Positions 40,670 through 45,586 of a stretch of DNA of 45,586 nt are shown here, in pieces. The notes under the pieces are model-generated. The model worked only from the letters and a program-made list of their open reading frames with translations, made no database searches and had not been told where the DNA came from. How positions within the stretch are numbered: position 1 is the stretch's first letter; each line of letters starts with the position of its first letter. The stretch is from the NCBI RefSeq assembly GCF_900156315.1, contig NZ_FTNI01000044.1, positions 1 through 45,586 on the forward strand, written 5' to 3'. The stretch comes from Microbispora rosea (GTDB taxonomy: Bacteria > Actinomycetota > Actinomycetes > Streptosporangiales > Streptosporangiaceae). Position numbers and translations under genes: made by a program.

Positions 40670-41536
40670 GTGTCCGCCTCCCTGCGTGAGCCCATCCTCG
40701 ACTGGTATGCCGAGCACAACCGCGATCTGCCCTGGCGGCGTCCCGACGCGACCCCCTGGGGCATCCTGGTGAGCGAGATCATGCTCCAGCAGACGCCCGT
40801 CGCCCGGGTGCTGCCGATCTGGACCGAGTGGATGGAGCGCTGGCCCACCCCGGAAGCGCTCGCGAAGGAGTCCCCCGGCGAGGCCGTACGCCACTGGGGC
40901 CGGCTCGGCTACCCGCGCAGGGCACTCAACCTGCACGCGTGCGCGCGGGCCATCACAGCCGACCATGACGGCCGCGTGCCGGCCACGTACGACGAACTGC
41001 GGGCCCTGCCCGGGATCGGCGACTACACGGCGGCGGCCGTGGCCAGCTTCGCGTACGGCGGCAGCCACGCGGTGCTCGACACCAACGTGCGGCGAGTCCT
41101 GGCCAGGGCGGTGCGCGGCGAGGAGTATCCGCCGAAGGCGCCCACGGCGGCCGAGCGGCGGCTCGCGGAGTCGCTGGTGCCCCCGGTGGGCGCGCCCCGC
41201 TGGGCGGTGGCCGTGATGGAGCTGGGCGCGCTTGTGTGCACCGCCAGGGCGCCCCGCTGCGAGCGCTGCCCGGTCACCGCGCAGTGCGCGTGGCGGCTGG
41301 CCGGACGTCCGGCCCACGACGGCCCGGCTCGGCAGGGCCAGACGTACGCGGGGACCGACCGGCAGTGCCGCGGCCGCCTGCTCGCCGTGCTCCGCGAGGC
41401 GCACGGGCCGGTCCCCAAGGAGGCGCTGGACGCCGTCTGGGCCGACCACGTGCAGCGCGAGCGCGCGCTGGACGGCCTCCTGGACGACGGCCTGGCCGAG
41501 GTCCTCCCCGACGGCACCTACCAGTTGCCCTCCTGA
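40670..41536 (+). CDS. mutY: A/G-specific adenine glycosylase MutY
   Basis: The protein has 288 residues. The catalytic Glu36 is in SEIMLQQTP; the helix-hairpin-helix LPGIGDYTAAAV and VLDTNVRRVLAR (with catalytic Asp) follow. The [4Fe-4S] ligands are in C-x6-C-x2-C-x5-C (CTARAPRCERCPVTAQC). It removes adenine paired with 8-oxoguanine. The C-terminal part is short relative to the about 350 residues of E. coli MutY, so the Nudix-like domain is reduced. GTG 40670 lies seven bases after TACAGT, compatible with a leaderless transcript. Confidence 0.93.
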   Translation: MSASLREPILDWYAEHNRDLPWRRPDATPWGILVSEIMLQQTPVARVLPIWTEWMERWPTPEALAKESPGEAVRHWGRLGYPRRALNLHACARAITADHDGRVPATYDELRALPGIGDYTAAAVASFAYGGSHAVLDTNVRRVLARAVRGEEYPPKAPTAAERRLAESLVPPVGAPRWAVAVMELGALVCTARAPRCERCPVTAQCAWRLAGRPAHDGPARQGQTYAGTDRQCRGRLLAVLREAHGPVPKEALDAVWADHVQRERALDGLLDDGLAEVLPDGTYQLPS

Positions 41537-41635
41537 CCCCGGCCGCCCGGAAGGCGAAGCATGGCGTCCTTCTCGGCGCTCCGGAGGAGCCGGCGGGAAC
41601 GAGGGTGGCCGGCCGGACAGTGCTTGTGTGTGGAC

Positions 41636-42244
41636 ATGTCACTGCGCGCCCGGATACGTGACGGGGATGCCGAGGCGTTCGAAGCGCTCTTCGAGGAGAT
41701 GGAACGGCCGGTATTCAGCCACGCCTTCCGATTGACCGGGGACTGGTCGGTCGCCGAGGACGTGCTGTCGCTGACCTTTCTCGAGGCGTGGCGGCTGCGG
41801 CATCGAATCGACGCCGACGGCGGGTCCCTGCGGCCATGGGTGCTCGGGATCGCGACCAACGTGGCGCGGAATCTGCGCCGGGCGGCGAGGCGGTACGACG
41901 ACGCGCTGGCGAGGATGCCCAGAGGCCACCCCGTCCCCGACTTCAGCGACGAGATCGTCGGCCGTATCGACGCCGCCGAGCAGTTGGCCGCGATCCGGCA
42001 GGCGTTCGGCTCGCTGCGCCGCCAGGAGCAGGAGGTGTTCGCCCTCTGCGTGTGGTCGGGGCTCGACCACGCCGAGGCGGCCCAGGCGCTGGGCGTCGCG
42101 GTCGGGACCGTCAGATCCCGCCTGTCCAGGGCGCGCAAGAAGCTGGAGAAACTCGCCGCGGAACGGCAACGGGCCTCCGGATGGCGACAGGTAAAGGGTG
42201 ACCACGACAGCGTGGTCCGGTCCATAGGGGAGGAGAGCCGATGA
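41636..42244 (+). CDS. ECF-type RNA polymerase sigma factor
   Basis: The protein has 202 residues. Region 2 (about 12-75) contains FRLTGDWSVAEDVLSLTFLEAWR, and region 4 (about 120-170) contains FGSLRRQEQEVFALCVWSGLDHAEAAQALGVAVGTVRSRLSRARKKL. ATG 41636 begins the conserved domain; a longer frame has no support. Its stop overlaps the next start (ATGA), so the following membrane protein is coupled and is probably its regulator. Target promoters are unknown. Confidence 0.9.
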   Translation: MSLRARIRDGDAEAFEALFEEMERPVFSHAFRLTGDWSVAEDVLSLTFLEAWRLRHRIDADGGSLRPWVLGIATNVARNLRRAARRYDDALARMPRGHPVPDFSDEIVGRIDAAEQLAAIRQAFGSLRRQEQEVFALCVWSGLDHAEAAQALGVAVGTVRSRLSRARKKLEKLAAERQRASGWRQVKGDHDSVVRSIGEESR

Positions 42245-42891
42245 ACAAGGGCGAGCGCGAGGCGCTGGCCGGGTTGCTGCCGTTCGAGGCGGAACCACGT
42301 CTCCCGAACGACCGGCGTCGCCTACTCAAGGAGTTCATCATGTCGGAAATCCGCACGTCGGCCGGGCGCCCCCGGCGACGCCCGCTGCGCCCCGCCCTCC
42401 TGGCCTCCGCGCTGGCCCTGGGGGTCGCGGCGGCCGTGGGCGTCCCAGCGCTTCTCGGCGGCGGGACACCCGCGTACGCCGTGTCGAGGAACGCCGACGG
42501 GACGCTCACGATCACCATCGATCAGGCGAAGGACCCCAAGCCGCTGGAGGCCACGCTCCGCGGCATGGGGGTGAACGCGGTCGTCGACTACATCCCCATG
42601 GGGAAGCGATGCTCGCCTCAACCCCGCAGCACGAGCTTCCTGTCCCGGCAGGAGGCGCAGCACCCCGCCGACGGCAGGCCGTTCCTGATCTGGCCGTCCG
42701 ACGAGCCGGGGTTCCGCATCGACCCGGCCGCGGTCAAGCCCGGGCAGACGGCGGTGCTGGAGTTCAACGTCTCCGCCGACGAAACGATCGCTGCCATCTG
42801 GGCGAACATCTCCCGTGGGCCCGTCGCGCCCTGCACGCTCGTGGACAGCGACGAGGCGCCGCTCGGCCCCCCATCCGGCTGGGACGACTGA
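42241..42891 (+). CDS. Membrane-anchored partner of the ECF sigma factor
   Basis: The protein has 216 residues. A short cytoplasmic N-terminus (about 1-50) precedes one transmembrane helix (about 53-72; ALLASALALGVAAAVGVPALL). The extracellular part (about 80-216) has several Cys and no recognised domain. The layout and start-stop overlap with the sigma gene suggest an anti-sigma or modulator role, but no zinc-finger anti-sigma motif is present. It may instead be an ECF-linked CU044_5270-type protein. Confidence 0.65.
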   Translation: MNKGEREALAGLLPFEAEPRLPNDRRRLLKEFIMSEIRTSAGRPRRRPLRPALLASALALGVAAAVGVPALLGGGTPAYAVSRNADGTLTITIDQAKDPKPLEATLRGMGVNAVVDYIPMGKRCSPQPRSTSFLSRQEAQHPADGRPFLIWPSDEPGFRIDPAAVKPGQTAVLEFNVSADETIAAIWANISRGPVAPCTLVDSDEAPLGPPSGWDD

Positions 42892-42957
42892 CCGCCTCGG
42901 CGGGCGCCGGGGCGGCAGTCGAAGACGGCCTGCCCGGCGCCCCGCCTCGGGCGCCTG

Positions 42958-43893
42958 TCAGGCGGCGAGCTTGAGGCCGAGCGCGGTGAGGTTGCGGCGC
43001 GTCCAGTCGAGCTCGTCGGCGAGCTTCGCCACCAGGGCGGCGGGCCCCTTCGCCTTGGAGGAGGTGAGGTCGTGGGCCTCCACCTCGACGTGCGCGGTGC
43101 CGTTCACCGCCCCGGACAGGATCGCGGTGAGCGTGTCGGCGATCACCGGCTGGGTGCTGGGGATCTCCTGGCTGTGGTTGTGCACATGGCTGAGCTTGAC
43201 CACGGGGGCGCCGGCGAGGGCCAGGCCACGCAGCGCCGCGTCGGGCTCCTCGGCGCCGCAGGACAGGTGGCAGGCGTCCAGGCAGACGCCGAGGTGATCG
43301 GAGTCGATGTCGCAGACCCGCTCAAGGGCCTGCTCGGTGGTCTCCAGCACGCAACCGGGCCAGGGCTCGAAACCGACCCTGATGATCTTTCCGGTGACGC
43401 TGTAGAGGCCGCGCAGCTCACGCGAGAGCCGTTCGAGCCGGCGGGAGGCGATGGTGTGCAGGTCGGCCGGCCAGTCGCGGCGCCAGCCGATGGGGATCGT
43501 GGAGATGCCGCCCGACTGCACGTCGTCCGGCAGCAGGAACGCGAGGATCTTCGCCAGCGCCATGGTGTAGCGGTAGCGCTCGGGCTTGGCCCAGTCGGGT
43601 CCGGGAACCTCCTGGTTGCGCCCGCCGGTGCCGTTCAGGCTCACGCACTCCAGGCCGCGCTCCTCCAGCGACCGGCGCAGCCGTACGAGCTCGATGCGAT
43701 CGGCGATGAGGTGGTCCGCCACGGCGGGAGCGAGCCACAGCCCGATGCCCAGCCGGTCGACTCCCAGCTTCCTGCGCACCGGCACGGCGTAGCGCGTGAG
43801 GTGGGCGATCAGGTTCTCCAGATCCTCGGCGGGATGTACGCCCGCGTTGTAGGCCAGGTGAACCAGCGTCCCGTCGTCGTGCAACAGGCGCAT
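42958..43893 (-). CDS. EboE-like TIM-barrel protein
   Basis: The protein has 311 residues. The N-terminus (VHLAYNAGVHPAEDLENLIAHL) and the segments NGTGGRNQEV, GFEPWPGCVLET, CLDACHLSC and KLSHVHNHSQEIPS resemble the metabolite-traffic protein EboE of the eboABCDEF cluster, in the xylose-isomerase-like fold. No other ebo genes are visible. ATG 43893 follows GGAGG. It may be a sugar isomerase relative; the substrate is unknown. A BlaI-like dyad lies about 220 bp upstream. Confidence 0.7.
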   Translation of the reverse strand: MRLLHDDGTLVHLAYNAGVHPAEDLENLIAHLTRYAVPVRRKLGVDRLGIGLWLAPAVADHLIADRIELVRLRRSLEERGLECVSLNGTGGRNQEVPGPDWAKPERYRYTMALAKILAFLLPDDVQSGGISTIPIGWRRDWPADLHTIASRRLERLSRELRGLYSVTGKIIRVGFEPWPGCVLETTEQALERVCDIDSDHLGVCLDACHLSCGAEEPDAALRGLALAGAPVVKLSHVHNHSQEIPSTQPVIADTLTAILSGAVNGTAHVEVEAHDLTSSKAKGPAALVAKLADELDWTRRNLTALGLKLAA

Positions 43894-44212
43894 CAGGTGC
43901 CTCCAAGGCTTGTGCACTTCCGGACCGCCAATTCGCCCACAGGGCGTGTCCCGACCGCATGGGACTCCGGTCCTCCTACCGCCGGGATCTCTCCCGGGCG
44001 GACCGAGCTTCCCCCGTGTGCCCGGTCCTCCGCGTCCGCCCCGCAGCGGATTGTCCGGTACGCCGCAGGGATGACATTCCGTCCGGCCGCGCTCGGACAT
44101 ACCGCGAGCGGACTCTACAAAGTGTAGTACTACGTCCGGTGGCGTGATACCGGTTCTCGCCCTCTCGGCGGGAAGGTGACCGCACCGTGACCGAGGCACG
44201 GCGAAAAGCCGA
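43894..44212. other. Intergenic region upstream of the EboE-like gene
   Basis: There is no supported gene in this 319-bp gap. It holds the CTACA-N3-TGTAG dyad at 44116-44128 and, next to it, a TACTAC half-site. Longer readings of the EboE-like frame reach to 44199 but lack family similarity. Confidence 0.4.
44116..44128. promoter_or_regulatory. BlaI-like dyad
   Basis: CTACA-AAG-TGTAG is a perfect 5-bp inverted repeat with three central bases, followed by TACTAC. This matches the TACA-N3-TGTA form of operators bound by BlaI/MecI-type repressors in actinomycetes. No BlaI gene is in the window. Confidence 0.4.
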
Positions 44213-44238
44213 AGGGGCGCCCCTCACGGAGCGCCCCT
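44213..44238 (-). terminator. Terminator of clpC
   Basis: AGGGGCGC (44213-44220) and GCGCCCCT (44231-44238) form an 8-bp stem with a 10-nt loop downstream of clpC. On the minus strand TCGGCTTTTC follows, so there is a short T-run. Confidence 0.7.
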
Positions 44239-44265
44239 CGGGTGGAACGGGTTATCGCAGGCGGA

Positions 44266-45586
44266 TCAGCGCTGGACCGCCTCGGCGATGGAGGCCGCCG
44301 AGTCCGGGACCGCCGGGCTCTTCGCCTCACCGGTGAAGGTGAACGTCGCGGCGTCGCCTTCGCCCTCGATGTCGATCTTGACGACCTGGCCCGGCCGCAG
44401 CTCGCCGTAGAGGATCTTCTCCGACAGCGTGTCCTCCAGCTCGCGCTGGATCGTGCGCCGCAGCGGACGGGCGCCCATCACCGGGTCGTACCCGCGGTCG
44501 GCCAGCAGCTGCTTGGCGGCCGGGGTCAGCTCCAGGCCCATGTCGCGGTCCTTCAGGCGCTCGGCCACCTGGGCGAGCATCAGGTCCACGATCTGGATGA
44601 TCTCCTTGGGCGTGAGCTGGTGGAAGACCACGATGTCGTCGACGCGGTTGAGGAACTCGGGCCGGAAGTGCTGCTTGAGCTCCTCCTGCACCTTGGACTT
44701 CATCCGGTCGTAGTTCGACTCGGTGTCGTTGGCGCGGGCGAACCCGACCCCGATGCCCTTGGAGATGTCCCGGGTGCCGAGGTTGGTCGTCATGATGATG
44801 ACGGTGTTCTTGAAGTCGACCACCCGGCCCTGGGCGTCGGTCAGGCGACCGTCCTCCAGGATCTGCAGCAGCGAGTTGAAGATGTCGGGGTGGGCCTTCT
44901 CGATCTCGTCGAACAGGACCACGGAGAACGGCTTGCGCCGCACCTTCTCGGTCAGCTGGCCGCCCTCTTCGTACCCGACATAACCGGGCGGGGAGCCGAA
45001 CAGCCGCGAGACGGTGTGCTTCTCCATGAACTCCGACATGTCAAGCATGATCAGCGCGTCTTCGTCGCCGAACAGGAACTCCGCCAGCGCCTTGGACAGC
45101 TCGGTCTTCCCCACACCCGACGGGCCGGCGAAGATGAACGACCCACCCGGACGGCGCGGGTCCTTCAGCCCGGCGCGGGTGCGCCGGATCGACCGCGACA
45201 ACCCCTTGATCGCGTCGTCCTGACCGATGATCCGCTTGTGCAGCTCGTCTTCCATCCGCAGCAGCCGCTGCGACTCCTCCTCGGTCAGCTTGAACACCGG
45301 GATACCGGTGGCGGTGGCCAGAACCTCGGCGATGAGCTCCTCGGTCACCTCGGCCACGACATCCATGTCGCCGGCCTTCCACTCCTTCTCCCGCCGCTCC
45401 CGCTTCAGCTGCAGCTGCTTTTCCTGATCCCGCAACGCCGCGGCCTTCTCGAAGTCCTGCGCGTCGATCGCGGACTCCTTCTCCCGCCGCACATTCGCGA
45501 TCTTCTCGTCGTACTCGCGCAGGTCCGGCGGCGCCGTCATCCGGCGGATCCGCATCCGCGAGCCCGCCTCGTCGATCAGGTCGATC
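44266..45586 (-). CDS. clpC: ATP-dependent Clp protease ATP-binding subunit ClpC, partial
   Basis: The C-terminal 440 residues are present; the gene continues beyond the right edge in frame (IDLIDEAGSR precedes the first internal Met). The UVR/M-domain region (KIANVRREKESAI, DFEKAAALRD), the second Walker A (GPSGVGKTE), Walker B (VVLFDEIEKAH), sensor 1 (TTNLGT) and the C-terminal D2-small domain (GARPLRRTIQRELED) are all present. ClpC unfolds substrates for ClpP in the cytoplasm. The tail after GEAKSPAVP is short and variable. Confidence 0.95.
   Translation of the reverse strand, partial: IDLIDEAGSRMRIRRMTAPPDLREYDEKIANVRREKESAIDAQDFEKAAALRDQEKQLQLKRERREKEWKAGDMDVVAEVTEELIAEVLATATGIPVFKLTEEESQRLLRMEDELHKRIIGQDDAIKGLSRSIRRTRAGLKDPRRPGGSFIFAGPSGVGKTELSKALAEFLFGDEDALIMLDMSEFMEKHTVSRLFGSPPGYVGYEEGGQLTEKVRRKPFSVVLFDEIEKAHPDIFNSLLQILEDGRLTDAQGRVVDFKNTVIIMTTNLGTRDISKGIGVGFARANDTESNYDRMKSKVQEELKQHFRPEFLNRVDDIVVFHQLTPKEIIQIVDLMLAQVAERLKDRDMGLELTPAAKQLLADRGYDPVMGARPLRRTIQRELEDTLSEKILYGELRPGQVVKIDIEGEGDAATFTFTGEAKSPAVPDSAASIAEAVQR

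Overview
The window is about 45.6 kb of very GC-rich DNA with strong third-position GC bias, GTG starts, apparently leaderless genes and a few rare TTA codons. It carries actinobacterial marker genes: radA, disA, mutY, clpC, a CsoR regulator, a mycothiol-linked DsbA-like reductase, an F420/PPOX-type protein and an Rv0338c/EtfD-like FeS protein. This points to a filamentous actinomycete, plausibly Streptosporangiales, on its chromosome. The genus is inference. I found no tRNA, rRNA, insertion sequence, integrase or CRISPR array.

Layout. 1-1.7 kb: start of a secreted F5/8-type-C domain protein with a LacI-type palindrome upstream, then a ROK regulator. 1.9-7.5 kb: a tight three-gene operon (FAD monooxygenase-like, fumarase/aspartase-superfamily lyase, nitronate monooxygenase) divergent from a LysR regulator that has a TTA codon. 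This is the most interesting locus. It resembles the aspartate-nitrosuccinate (CreE/CreD) nitrous-acid pathway with an added nitronate-oxidising enzyme. 7.5-12.7 kb: small redox and metabolic genes, then kynureninase divergent from a GntR/UTRA regulator. 12.8-18.9 kb: coiled-coil DivIVA-like protein, gamma carbonic anhydrase, secreted EEP hydrolase, PIG-V-like membrane mannosyltransferase and two uncharacterised proteins. 19.1-21.1 kb: CsoR with its operator, then a SpoIIE-type phosphatase and a STAS antagonist (partner-switching parts).

21.2-26.5 kb: a candidate local regulon. A large ATPase-LuxR (LAL) regulator with a TTA codon lies among a secreted ricin-type lectin, an APH-fold kinase and a secreted duplicated-motif protein. 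The same TGAGTA-N5/6-TACTCA palindrome lies in front of all three, and one copy is shared with the regulator itself. 26.6-33.3 kb: a glycosyltransferase overlapping a gene with an in-frame 15-bp minisatellite, an EtfD-like membrane FeS oxidoreductase, a TetR regulator, and a methyltransferase/TIM-barrel pair.

33.5-45.6 kb: methyltransferase, MerR-thioredoxin pair with a WCPPC active site, an ArsR-SRPBCC fusion behind a 50-nt dyad, then the genome-maintenance block radA, disA and mutY interrupted by a peptidase S51-like gene and an anchored protein. An ECF-like sigma factor with a coupled membrane partner, an orphan EboE-like TIM barrel and the C-terminal part of ClpC complete the window.
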